NCBI GenBank assembly: GCA_964059195.1
Contig: CAXKWD010000001.1
Location: forward strand, 155,980,532-156,044,531
From: Ectobius pallidus
Lineage: Eukaryota; Arthropoda; Insecta; Blattodea; Ectobiidae
Direction: 5' to 3'
Length of the DNA stretch: 64,000 bases
Positions 34,364 to 44,856 of this stretch are shown here, piece by piece. The notes beneath the pieces were generated by a model. That model was given only the letters and a program-made list of their open reading frames with translations, made no database searches and had not been told where the DNA came from. A program made the position numbers and the translations under genes. Positions within the stretch are counted from its first letter, which is position 1; every line of letters begins with the position of its first letter.

Positions 34364-35072
34364 TTATAGTCCAGTCAATGAATGCTCAAAAAGGGGCGTA
34401 GAAGGAAATGGAAGGAACACAATTTTTGACTTTGGGACTTTGTTTGGACTAGTTAGGAGGTAAACATACTAAAAGTCCCCACTCCTAGGAGGTGAGCGGG
34501 GGGCAGGGGGGCCCTTAGAAGATCCCATTTTTCGGTTTTTCGCTTATATCTCGGAAACTATGGGTCCTAGCGATAAGATTTTCCTATACAAAATTAAAGC
34601 TGACAAAATTCTCCACAAGATTGATTATATACATTTTTTCGCTCTCTCACCTAGTTTTCGAGATATCCGCGCTCAAATTTAGCTAATTTTGAAAAAAAAT
34701 AAAATTGCCTCGCGTTTTTTGCCTTATTTCGTCAGCTAACTCTTCAGCCCTTTGTCCTACGAAAAAGTCATAAGAAAGGAAGTTGTAGAGCATTAAATTG
34801 ACTTTAAGAATGTATGTTAATTTACTTTTTATCTTCAACCGTACAAAAGTTAGAGCAATTTTAACTTTATGTGTAAATTCCGGGATTTTGCAGAAAAACT
34901 TAACTTTCGTATTTTCCATTATTTCACTGCTCTATATAAAAGCCAATATATACGTATTTATATGTAGGCTATATATAGTATGTACTATATATAAGCTGTA
35001 CCTAAATGAATCAATATGTATATAATGTATTTTGTAATATATTTTCAAGTGCCATAATTATATGCTTATGTG

Positions 35073-35345
35073 TAGTCCAATGATTGAATGAATAGAGGGA
35101 AATAAAAGGAACACTGTTTTTGACTTTGGAACTTTGTTTGGACTAGTTAGAACTTAAACATACTAAAGGTCCCCACTCCTAGGAGGTGAGCGGGCGACAG
35201 GGGGGCCCATAGAAGGTAACTTTTTTTCGGTTTTTCGCTTCTTTCTCGGAAACTATGGGTCCTAACGATAATACCACTCTATACAAAATTAAACCTGATC
35301 AAATGTTCAATGAAGACTGATTCCATTCATTTTTTCGATTTCTCA
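35073..35345 (+). repeat. Internal direct copy of the long-TIR element's left end
   Basis: Starts TAGTCCAATGATTGAATGAA and follows the left arm through GGAACTTTGTTTGGACTAG, GGTCCCCACTCCTAGGAGG and CTATGGGTCCTAACG, then diverges near 35345. It is more diverged from the two outer arms than they are from each other. It may be the end of an older, related element into which, or next to which, the outer one inserted. Confidence 0.6.
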
Positions 35346-35443
35346 CATAGTTTATTTTAAACTTGTATGTGATCGGAAATTAATTTTCTGGATTTCAAGA
35401 ATAACAACTTTTTTTTTCCTAGAGTTTGAAAACAAGTATAAAA

Positions 35444-36565
35444 ATGTCTCGGAAAGATCGAGCATTCTCCTTTTTGACTGTTAGCTCGTCAATCAAAATC
35501 AACGACGAAAGGGTGTCTGTGGGCCCTTTTTTTGCTATTCCAGCGCAAATCCATAAGTAAGAAAACCAACGAAGATTTGAAAACTTATTTGCAATATGAA
35601 TTAGCCCCTTTCCCTTTGGCCTTCTTCAATGAGGGTGGGATGAGGAAATTGACGAAGTCAGTTCTCTAGAAAGAGCTCAATCCAACTATCAAAGATGTAC
35701 GTGTGACACACTTTGACATTGTTATGGACGGAGGACTTCTCCTGCACAATGTTATTTGGCAAAGAGGTTCCAAGATACCTGCCGTTTGTAATGGATATGT
35801 CAATTTTGTGAACAGTCACTATCGTGGAAGGAGTTGCACTGTAGTGTTTGATGGGTACATGAGCTCATCCTCAAGTACAATGGTCGATGAGCAGCAAAGG
35901 CGGTACCGTCTCAGCAAGTCAGCCGACATACATTTCAATCAGGAGATTGTCATAACTGTGAAGCAGGGAGACTTCCTGTCAAATGTCTACAACAAAAGTC
36001 TGCTGAAAGTCACACTACAGGCTCATGGAGTCAGAACCCTTCAAGCACGAAATGATGCGGTTGTCCTCATTGTAGACATGGCTGTGGAGTTGTCACATAC
36101 TCAAACCGGACATCTCGTGCCTCCCACCAACTGAGGGAACAGCGAAACAACATTATCTGAGGACATATCACCAAGTTGAGATGTGGTTGGGATATGAGTT
36201 GCCTCCTCAGATGTATGGGTGGGAGTTAACCAACAAATTAACCCCGGTGTACAATGAGCAGCAGGCTGCATCGGATGAAATATTAAAAATTATTTTTGTC
36301 GGTGCACAAAGGATTGTGCTGATACGGAAAGCCATCTCTTAAGTGATCCCCTGCGTGCCAAAACTGCCAGGGGAACTGTCTTAATGGGGGGCCCCTCCTG
36401 CACAATGAGGATGAAGAACTCGACATCGATCCTCTGCCAGTTATCCTAGAAGAGGTATCCCCTTCCTCAACGGATGAAGAAGAAAATGTAGCAAAACCCA
36501 CCCCAGGACCAAGTTCCCATGATGAGCCAGAACCCTCCCGCTCCAAAAGAACTAGGAAATTATAA
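35444..36565 (+). pseudogene. Decayed PIN-like / CXC-tail protein gene of the long-TIR element
   Basis: The reading starts at ATG 35444 (MSRKDRAFSFLTVSSSIKIN). A frameshift near 35560 leads to NEDLKTYLQYELAPFPLAFF and GGMRKLTKSVL, then a stop. A 144-codon open stretch follows at 35703-36134 with DIVMDGGLLLHNVIWQRGS, YVNFVNSHYRGRSCTVVFDGY, QQRRYRLSKSADIHFNQE, GDFLSNVYNKSLL and ARNDAVVLIVDMAVEL. The aspartates in MDGG, FDGY and NDAVVLIV are arranged as in PIN/FEN-like nuclease folds. After 36134 the frame is lost, but MWLGYELPPQMYGWE, LTPVYNEQQAASDEILKIIF, Cys-rich CQNCQGNCLNGG and an acidic Ser/Pro-rich tail ending at 36565 remain. Many insect genomes carry uncharacterised proteins with this combination, apparently element-borne. 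The function is unknown; nuclease activity is an inference. Confidence 0.55.
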
Positions 36566-37995
36566 TAATTATTGCTGTTTAATTGTACTATAAGGTGTAC
36601 ATATATTATTAAATTAAATGTAACACAGTTTCAAAAAACATTTACGAGTTAATGTGTTAATAAAAATGTTATGTACAAAGTGTTGTTGACTCTCGAATCA
36701 CCCTACCCCAATACCTTTGCGGAGCGAATGTATAGTTTATATGTTTTATATTAACTGTACATTAGGTATATATTACATACAATGAATACAAGTATATTTG
36801 CCTATGTAGAAGGATATTATGGCTCCTAAATAACAATAAAGATTCAGCGATCCTCGATAAAATGTCAGTTTTGAGTATTATCAAAAATTTCCACCATATA
36901 TTATAGTAAAATATTTCTGTAGGAGTAAATAGTGAAGATCTCAAAGTGGTTCCACTAGGTTCGGGGTTCGAAAATAGTATTACACGACACCAAACAATAT
37001 TACTTTTGAAGAACTACATAGCCTATATAGCTTACTTGAAAATATATTATAAATACATATATACATATACAATTTCTTTATGTGCCATTTATATATAATA
37101 CATACTATTTATACATATAATACGTATATATCGGATTGTATATAAAGTTTGAGCAGTGGAAGAACGGAAAATACGAAAGTTAAGTTTTTCTGCAAAATCC
37201 CGGAATTTACACATAAAGTTAAAATTGCTCTAATTTTTTAACGATTCAAGATAAAAAGTAAACTATAATATATTCTTGAAGAAAATTTAATTCTCTACAA
37301 TTTCCTTCCTTAAGAGTTTTTCGTAGGACGAAGGGCCAAAGAGTTAGCTAACGAAATAAGGCAAAAAAACTCGAGGCAATTTTATTTTTTTCAGAATTAG
37401 CTAATTTTGAGCGCGGATATCTCGAAAACTAAGCGAGATAGCGAAGAAATTAATATAATCAATCTCTTGGAGCAGTTTGTCAGCTTTAATTTTGTGTAGG
37501 AAAGTCTTATGGCTAGGACCCATAGTTTTCGAGATATAAGCGAAAACCCGAAAAAAGGGACCCTGCCCCCCGCTCACCTCCTAGGAGTGGGGACTTTTAT
37601 GGCCAGTTGCAGAAAACCGCATCTTGATCGCCAATCAGTTGATCTATACCTGGGCCGTCGTAAGGTTGCACTTTCCATTCTACAAGTTAAGTTGCCAGTA
37701 TCAAAGATTGACAAATGAACTACTCGACTTCGTTGCGTACTGACAAGGAGGTGCCGATCGGCATTATTCGGCTGTAATCGGCCTTGAACATTCGAAACTA
37801 TATCTAATCCCTCAATTATCATTTTTCAGTTCTTCCATTCAGTAATTTTTTATATTTATGTAATGTAATATTATTCCGTACCCATAGTTTCACAAAAAAA
37901 AAACCGTATCGTTCCTTTACACAAAGATTTATCCTGTTATGTGTGGAACATCGTGCACCTTCACATGATAAATATTCACTTTATTGCTTCGTGGT

Positions 37996-38075
37996 ATCAT
38001 AGCTCAGTGGTTATGGTGCTGGATAGTTATGCAGAAAGTTAGGGTTCGATCCTAGGCAGGGTACTATTTTTTTTC
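37996..38075 (+). repeat. tRNA-like sequence (SINE head or tRNA pseudogene)
   Basis: GGTATCATAGCTCAGTGGTT as A-box region and TTAGGGTTCGATCCTAGG as B-box with a good T-arm, followed by a T-run near 38067. The acceptor and anticodon stems do not pair well, so I do not call a functional tRNA. Confidence 0.45.
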
Positions 38076-40700
38076 ATACTATTTTCAAACGCAAATACAG
38101 TTTATGATTTTTAATTTTTAAAATTAGCTGTCTTATATTTTGTTGTATAATATAATTTGTAGCGTATAAAACCTTATTATCAGTAGTGAAACCCTCGGCG
38201 AATTAAAAGATCGCCTTAAGCGGCGGAACCTATTAAAATTCTTTTCAGGTAGAGGGACAAGATGTTCCTCTTTTCGCACGATTCTCCTTCTTTACTTCCT
38301 CTGCCCATTACCTTAGGTCCTATAGGTAGAGGAAGTGTTGTTTTCGATCCCTAAAGTCCGACTTTAGTTTTTTACATAAATACACGTTTTGAGGCCCTCT
38401 GAATTAAAACAAAATACTATTTTTGGAAACATGACTGTGTGTGTATCTCAGTGTGTGTGTGTATGTCTGTGAACATCCTAGCTCAGAACGGAAAATTGTA
38501 TGAAAACTACATTTTGTTTTTGGGTTAGGTACTTTTCTCAGGATGTGACACGAAGATTGGCGACGAAATTCTATTATTTTAAGGGAACTTTACTTGAAGA
38601 ATATTTAGTTTTTCGCGATTTTCTCGAATACTGCTGTAACGATTTTGTTTAAATTTTGTAGATGGGATGCTTATACTATGAGTTAAAACTTTTATTTTAA
38701 ACATTTTTCAAATAAATCTCTTTAGGGTATTTATAATCCGTCCACTCTTTGTAGAAACTCAGATTCGCGAGTGAACAATAAGGCCTTGCATGACTTGTGG
38801 CTCAGATTTAGTGCCTGTACTAATATTTATAGGATGATGGTAGTAACAACGTAACGATTGGGCCATGCTTATTTTGGATATTCTGGTTACCCTAGCACAA
38901 TGATATGTTTATATCTGAATGCGTGAATTAATTGTTGTCTACTGATATAATTGCAACAAACAAATTTCCGATTTGTATGAATACGCACTCCCGCAATGCG
39001 GACCCTGATTCAAACGTGAAAGGGATATAAGATAAAAGAGGATATAAAGAGAAAATATAGCATTTTTCATATCTAGGGTAAAATAAGTTATGTGAGTGTA
39101 TTAGTGAGATTTTAACTCTTGTAATGCAGTACGCAATCCCAGGAATCATAGTCCTTGTGAGGAATTCTAATTGCTTATTCGACCATCCTGCAATGCAAAA
39201 TATTTAACAAAAGTGATTTCAATTATTTATCAGACAAATACATCACTCATGGCCCTCCTTCACATTTTTTGGTCAATCTGCGGGAAAAATTCTGACGTCA
39301 CCACTGTTACAAATTAACAAACTTTTATTACATAACAACAGTGTGTTCCTGAAAATAACTCATGGCAATTTTGTCAAGACGAATATGGGGTCTTCAAGAT
39401 TTGTTGAATAGATCGTCAGAATTATCAGAAGTTGAGAGTGATACTTCAAAGTTTTGTAACTTTTATCCAAAGATATCAGTTGTGACTTGTCCAATGAGTG
39501 TGTACATTTAAAAATGTCTGAGCTTAAAATATATTTAAAAAAACCTGAAATGCATATTTATTTGAAGGACAATAATTTAGAAAAACAAACTTGAAAAACT
39601 GGAAAAAATATTTAAATTGTTACTAGAATATTTTTTACTTTACCACAAACTAACTGTACTGCTTAAGGAATGTTTTCAAGAGCCTAAAATATTATGTAAT
39701 CGGCCCTCCTTAATAAGTTGAACTTATTAGATTGCATGGTATGAAATTAAGAAAGTGGGTGGTATGAAATTATAATATTCCAGAGTAACCAACTTTGATT
39801 GCTTCACATGGAAAAACTCTTTTTGTTAAAAATATTTACATATGATTATGAAATAGACTCAGTTTGATAAAAATGTTAAAATTCACTAAGCCCTTTTAAA
39901 TGTGAAAGTTCTCAGAAATTGTAGAAAATCTGTATGGCTGGCTCCACAGGGCGTAATTCTTTATCATAAATCTAGCATCTATTATTATTATTATTATTTG
40001 ACAAATTTTAACGATTGTCTAAAAAATAGTGTACGATACACGTGAAAAAATTATTTTATTTTGCTCGTAGGATTGCTGCATTCGCTCTTAAGGGCTCGTT
40101 TCGCAAACATAGCAAACTCACAATTAAAAATCTCGTTTTAACATTTGGATCATTAATTATTTTGTTCTAAAATATTTGTTTTAATATATGGTACCTGTAA
40201 TACATATGTTTTATAAACATATCTTAATTTAAATTAGCATATGTTTTATAATTACCAAATAACCTAGTCTATATTAAATATTTTTTAAAGTTTCAAAGAT
40301 CGATTATATTACATAATATTGTCAGAGGTTTTAGGTAATTGTTTTGCAAATGAAACTGCAATAGCAATCATGCATTTTTCTCCAAAACAAAATTACTTTT
40401 ATTTTTTAATAAATGTTGTGAAGCCTGGGATTACTTGCAATAATAAAACGCTATCGGGATACTATTGGTTTATACTTCGGTAAAACTCAAACTTAACACT
40501 AAAACAGTAACTTGGGGTAGGTGGTAAAAGTAAAAAATTAAACGGGCTATTAAAAAAGTCTTGCCCAAGGTGCAAAGTACGTGAAATCTGGATCTGCATT
40601 TATAGATTTGACAAAAAGCATAAGGCAGGTAATTTTTTAAAAAATTAAAAATTAAACACTGCATTTAAATCTTAAAAATATAGTGAATAAATAAAAAAAA
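38076..40700. other. Interior of the Harbinger element, nothing recognised
   Basis: AT-rich sequence. I looked for transposase-like DDE segments and saw none. Confidence 0.4.
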
Positions 40701-40702
40701 AA

Positions 40703-40786
40703 ATTACAGCATAGGGTGGGATTTGAACGTAGGACCCCTAGCTCCACGATCTAGCATCTTAACCATTACACCACTTATAACTTTGC
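40703..40786 (-). repeat. tRNA-like sequence, minus strand
   Basis: The reverse complement reads GTGGTGTAATGGTTAAGATG (A-box) and TACGTTCAAATCCCACC (B-box) with an A-run after it. It resembles a tRNA-derived SINE head. Confidence 0.45.
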
Positions 40787-41324
40787 CAAGGAACGAGAAT
40801 AATAGGGATGTAAAGCATTATGCTTTCTCCGATACCATTAGCCTTTGTATATGAACAATACGATTTTTTATTAATAGTGTATTTGTGTTTGTATTTGTAT
40901 AAATACTATTAATACTGAGACGCAATACATTAATTACGGGAAAATGAGATAGAATCCCCTAATTCAAGTATTCGAAGCCGAATGGCTTCTGTCTGTCAGT
41001 GAATAGAATTGCAGTGCAGTGCAGCCAACGTAAATATGCATATAGTTGAAACTGGAAAGTGCAATGTTACAGCGGCCCAGGTATATGATTAGTTTGATTG
41101 TCAATCATTTCAAGTGTTCAGTTGCAGAATGGCTAATCGTCGATCAGGTCACTACGGTCAACTGATTCTCGATTTGACGGAAAAACATATGTGGCAACAA
41201 CGCTAAACCAGGTCGCAGTGCACCATTCAGTTGTTTCAGCGGCCATTTTCCCTGTGTTGCGTATATACGTATTGACATTCTGTGCTTTAATTATTTTACT
41301 TTCCTTGCGTATATGTAAAAAAGA

Positions 41325-41585
41325 AGGATATCAAGGGGCCCAAATTTGAGCGGGAATGAGAAAGCATTGTTGCTGAATATTTAAGAAGGTTACACGAGCA
41401 TCAATGAAAATAAAAGACCGATGCAGTTAGGGCAAAGCAGAAAGAGAATGCCTGGCAACACATTGCTTCAGATTTCAGTAGATGCATTCCAGAAAGGCCT
41501 AGAACCTAAGAAGTATATGCCTAGAGAGATTTGGATAATATACAGAGTCGTTATGCACAACTGAAATTACGATGGAAAAGTAGGC
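41325..41585 (+). pseudogene. Myb/SANT-like accessory protein remnant of the Harbinger element
   Basis: On the plus strand, KGPKFERE, ESIVAEYLRRLHEH, KTDAVRAKQKENAWQHIASD and FSRCIPERPRT with DLDNIQSRYAQLK follow each other in one frame, interrupted by five or more stops. This is the order seen in Myb/SANT-like DNA-binding proteins that accompany Harbinger transposases (KRG-NF, W-I, RT-L--W-N). It supports the superfamily call made from the ends. Confidence 0.65.
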
Positions 41586-42682
41586 TATTGTTGTTTTTAT
41601 CTTTACTTACGTATTGCATGCCATGTTTAGGTAAGGAGTCTTTGCTTACAGTGCTGTGTATAACTTATTCCCCTTGCACATGAATTCTGTATGATTCGCG
41701 TGTATAACACGGTCTTTTGGCGAAAGGAATATTATATACCGTAGGCGTATTTTTCTATTCAATTAAGCATAAGCATTGACCTCTAACCCCACATATAAAC
41801 AAATTTCATAGGCCTATCTCTGTTTACAAACACATTACCAGCAAAGTTGATTGGAGAATCATTATTTGACCAGCAAAATATGGGTGATCAATTCTGACAA
41901 GAGATCTGATTGCCCATTAACACTGATTGTTGTTTCTGCAACCCGATTGTAACTGATCGCCGATCTAACTCTGGTCAAACTCCCATCAATCTCTGATCAA
42001 AATTGATTTGCTTTTCTGCAACTGGCCATTAGTATGTTTACCTCCTAACTAGTCCAAACAAAGTCCCAAAGTAAAAAATTGTGTTCCTTCCATTTCCCTC
42101 TACAACTTTTCATTGACTGGACTATTAAGAGTATTCAGTAGTAATGCTGATAGCAATTTATAAAACCATATTTAAAACGGTTTTTATAACCCTAATCACT
42201 GGCCTAGGTAGAACAGTACTCTCCTGTCACTGAATAACCATCAAGCCAAAGAAGTTAAATGAAACGCCTGCCGCGTGTGTTTAGACTAACACGCACAACA
42301 AAGCGAAACGATTGCAGTTTTATTAAGTGCCAGAATGGTAGGCCTACTTTATGAGATTGTGTGGTAGACGGGAAATATCTGTCCCTCTGTCCATGTGTCT
42401 TTACGTGCGATAACTCGAATACGCTTTATCAGATTGTCATGAAACTTAGTATACGCATGTATAACGTCCACAGGAAGAAGTCTATTGATTATAGAACAAA
42501 TCGGTTGACCGGTACTGGAGTAACGACTAATTAATAGCTCTTACATGCTTTTAAAATAGAAAATAATCACTATACAAAAACAATGCCGCATTGCTAGCCA
42601 TAGCCACGGCTCCCAGTTCAGTTATGACGTCATATACACGTCATTCATAGCATGCCGCATGCGTGAGTCATCCATTACATTA

Positions 42683-43025
42683 TAAACTAAACTCCGTGGC
42701 ACTACATCCCTGAAGGGACAAGGCCTACAACCCGACCGCTGCGTCATCTACAATCGGCAGATGGCAGGACTGGTGGACAGCATGCCGACGCCCATGGCCG
42801 TCAGTGGCGGACGCAGGGGGGGGGGGGTAGGGGGGTTACATCCCCCCCCCCCGAAATTTTAAAAAAGTACTCTAAATGGCCAGTTTTATAAACTCATTGT
42901 ATATGTAAGTTGGTTAATTTTTTTTTAGTATTCTTTCTACCTATTCAAATCCCCCCCCGAAAAAAATTTCTGCGTCCGCCACTGATGGCCGTTAATGGTG
43001 GTATCCGTGACCGGAGTCGCTACTG
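42683..43025 (-). repeat. SINE family A, minus, with 11-bp target duplication and an hAT MITE inside
   Basis: CCATTACATTA at 42672-42682 and 43026-43036 is a perfect target duplication. Between them the reverse complement of SINE family A runs from the ACTCCGTGGC end to CCGGAGTCGCTACTG. It lacks the tRNA head, and a 183-bp MITE with its duplication interrupts it. Confidence 0.85.
42802..42984. mobile_element. hAT-type MITE, 183 bp, with 8-bp target duplication
   Basis: The perfect 15-bp terminal inverted repeats are CAGTGGCGGACGCAG (42802-42816) and its complement (42970-42984). The flanking 8-bp duplication is ATGGCCGT at 42794-42801 and 42985-42992. It lies within the conserved SINE sequence, so the pre-insertion site is known from the other SINE copies. 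G- and C-runs fill the subterminal parts. The 8-bp duplication and CAGTGGC end fit hAT. Confidence 0.9.
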
Positions 43026-43284
43026 CCATTACATTATCCTGGATGAAAATTGTCTTTTTATACAGAAATAGAAAATGCCTAATAAGTGACGCGTTCCTGG
43101 CTGTACTATATCATAAAATATTGCCTGTCCAAATGTTCAAATTTCCCAAAAATTAATACAAACGGCTTTGATAAACCCATTCGGTGGTAGAAACTGTGAT
43201 TTATAGTTTGTGAAGGGTACTTATTTATATTACTGCTAATTTATTTCTTACTAAACGTACTATTATAATATTTATTCAGTGGGG

Positions 43285-43570
43285 TACGCCGTAACGTAGT
43301 GGTTGAGGCGCTGCGCTACAAACCGGAATATCGTGGGTTCGACCCCCGATGAGGTCGTTGGAGTTTTTCAATTGGCCTAATCCTTCTTCTGGCACTTCGG
43401 CAGTGAGGTCGACTCAGCCTCCAACAGAAATGAGTACCGGGAGCAATCCTGGGAGTAAAGGCGGCCGTTGCGTAAGGCTGACAATCTTACCACATTCCCG
43501 TGCCAAATATCTGAAATCTGGGAACCTCACGCTCCTGGAATCCTCTGAGGAACCATGGTCTTTTACTCTA
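43285..43570 (+). repeat. SINE family B, full-length copy
   Basis: GTACGCCGTAACGTAGTGG, TGAGGCGCTGCGCTACAAAC, B-box GGGTTCGACCCCCGATG and the complete family body match 16529-16827 closely. The end is near 43570; target duplications are not clear. Confidence 0.8.
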
Positions 43571-43742
43571 CTATTAATAAACATTTATGTTTTAGATAGG
43601 CCTATATAACAATATGAATAGTACAAAGTCTGTGCCCAGAATCATGCGAAATTTGGCTTATTAACTCCATCTGGCACTTTGTTATATCGGTTTACCTGAT
43701 TTATTTAGATTTCATTCCTGAAACTTGTTCTTGAAAAATATC

Positions 43743-44354
43743 CAGGGTGTTAATGAATAACACCGAAATATTTTACCTGTGTATAGAGGGGACATAGACA
43801 ATCAACTTTTATTAGGAGATTTTTGCTCTATGGATTCAATTCTTCCTGTTATAACATAAAATATCCCAAGGATATGCACGCTACTGACTTCTAATACTTG
43901 ATGGGAAACAAAGGAACAGTGAATATTCTGTAGTGGTCGGGAAAATTGTAAAAAATGACGATCGATATCTTACAACTCTGAGGGAAAAAAAGACAAACGA
44001 AACATTTTCGTTAGGTTTGGAATTAGGAATAATAACATAATGCAGTGGCGGGCAATCATGTGATTAATCAGTAAATTTTGGAGATTATGAAAATTCTAAA
44101 TTATGGTATAGCTGTTGATGAATTGTTAAGAATCAGGTTTTTATCGATCGGTAAGAAGGCATGAAGTCAAATTAATGAAAATTTTAACCCTATTTCGCTC
44201 AATTATTGAGTTATTAGCACCAAATTTTAAGGAATTTAATGCCCAGTAGCATACACATTTTACGTCATAGAGCAAAAAGTCCTAATAAAAGTTGGTTGTC
44301 TATGTCCCCTCTATACACAGGTAAAATATTTCGGTGTTATTCATTAACACCCTG
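43743..44354. mobile_element. Non-autonomous DNA transposon with 90-bp TIRs, copy 1
   Basis: Positions 43743-43832 and 44266-44354 are reverse complements with about three differences; both ends start CAGGGTGTTAATGAATAACA, itself containing a short palindrome (GTGTTA-TAACAC). The 612-bp element has no coding sequence. No convincing target duplication is seen. It ends 190 bp upstream of the IR start codon, in its promoter or a 5' UTR intron. A second copy begins at 63521. Confidence 0.85.
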
Positions 44355-44518
44355 TATGTATCAAACATTTACAAATTTATCGAAGGGCAATGTAGGTAAC
44401 GGCATTCTATCGACCCATTGATCCAATAAGAAGATGTAACATAGCCATACCCTGTCTGCTTTGCGAAAAACTTATTTCAGGCTTGCCAAAGTTGGAATAA
44501 CTTTAAATTTCTCCTTGC

Positions 44519-44520
44519 AG
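44519..44520 (+). promoter_or_regulatory. Possible 5' UTR splice acceptor upstream of the IR start
   Basis: TTAAATTTCTCCTTGCAG has a good pyrimidine tract and AG 24 bp before the IR ATG. This suggests the transcript may start in an upstream non-coding exon. It is equally possible that transcription begins close by and the match is chance. Confidence 0.35.
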
Positions 44521-44544
44521 GGAGCACACCATAGTCAAAGAGTA

Positions 44545-44856
44545 ATGGAGATAATTCTATTCTTCGTCGTCCTTCAATTCCTACAGACAACAGGTTCAAT
44601 GATAAGTGTGGACAGCTTTGTAGACCAGACTCAATCTCTGTCTTGCATATGGAGCATCATGCAAAAATACTTTGCTCCAGGCCAATCCGTGGTCGTTTCC
44701 ATGGACAAACAAGCTCATCACGACGATGTTCTCTATTTGCTGAACGAAGCTGTTCTCTGGCCTCTGGTCTTATCCGTACCGGGTTCTCCTGTCCTCGACA
44801 TCTCTCATGAAGATCCGACAAAACATGGTGGATACTTAATATTCTTGCAAGATGAG
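44545..44856 (+). CDS. IR exon 1 (codons 1-104)
   Basis: Starts at the first in-frame ATG before a hydrophobic signal sequence; upstream in-frame sequence is open but lies before the candidate acceptor. Ends CAAGATGAG before GTGAGG, in phase 0. Confidence 0.8.

Larger units (their letters stand above)
37600..42028. mobile_element. PIF/Harbinger-type element, 4.4 kb, decayed
   Basis: The terminal inverted repeats are TGGCCAGTTGCAGAAAA at 37600-37616 and its complement at 42012-42028. The 3-bp duplication TTA lies at 37597-37599 and 42029-42031. Removing element and one TTA restores the host sequence GACTTTTAGTATG, exactly as in the uninterrupted left arm of the long-TIR element. The TTA duplication and GGCCAGTTGCAGAAA-like ends are features of PIF/Harbinger. 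The interior has a Myb/SANT-like gene remnant near the right end and two tRNA-like segments. I do not see a transposase gene, so it is probably non-autonomous or heavily decayed. Confidence 0.8.
34367..42124. mobile_element. DNA transposon with >500-bp terminal inverted repeats, interrupted by a Harbinger element
   Basis: The left arm (34367 to about 34935) is matched in reverse complement by 37145-37599 plus 42032-42124. A PIF/Harbinger insertion at 37600-42028 separates the two right-arm pieces. Both ends start TAGTCCAGTCAATGAA and share, further in, GGGACTTTGTTTGGACTAG, GTAAACATACTAA, GTCCCCACTCCTAGGAGGTG, CTATGGGTCCTAG and TTTGAGCGCGGATATCTCG (or its complement). TTA at 34364-34366 and 42125-42127 could be a 3-bp target duplication. 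Without the insertion the element is about 3.3 kb. A further direct copy of the outer ~270 bp of the arm lies inside at 35073-35345. The interior holds a decayed gene (35444-36565). I cannot assign a superfamily. Confidence 0.7.
42324..43702 (+). mobile_element. HINE-like repeat carrying nested SINEs
   Basis: The 5' end is TTAAGTGCCAGAATGGTAGG, then CTGTCCCTCTGTCCATGTG (GTCY run) and the core CGCGATAACTCG-type block. The 3' end CTGGCACTTTG and hairpin ATCGG-TTTAC-CTGAT lie at 43673-43700. Between them sit a family A SINE (42683-43025) and a family B SINE (43285-43570). Confidence 0.6.

Noticed and set aside
37996..38075. Functional tRNA gene
   Set aside because: A- and B-boxes are good, but acceptor and anticodon arms do not pair properly, and it sits in a decayed transposon. 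The other tRNA-like segments are rejected as genes for similar reasons.
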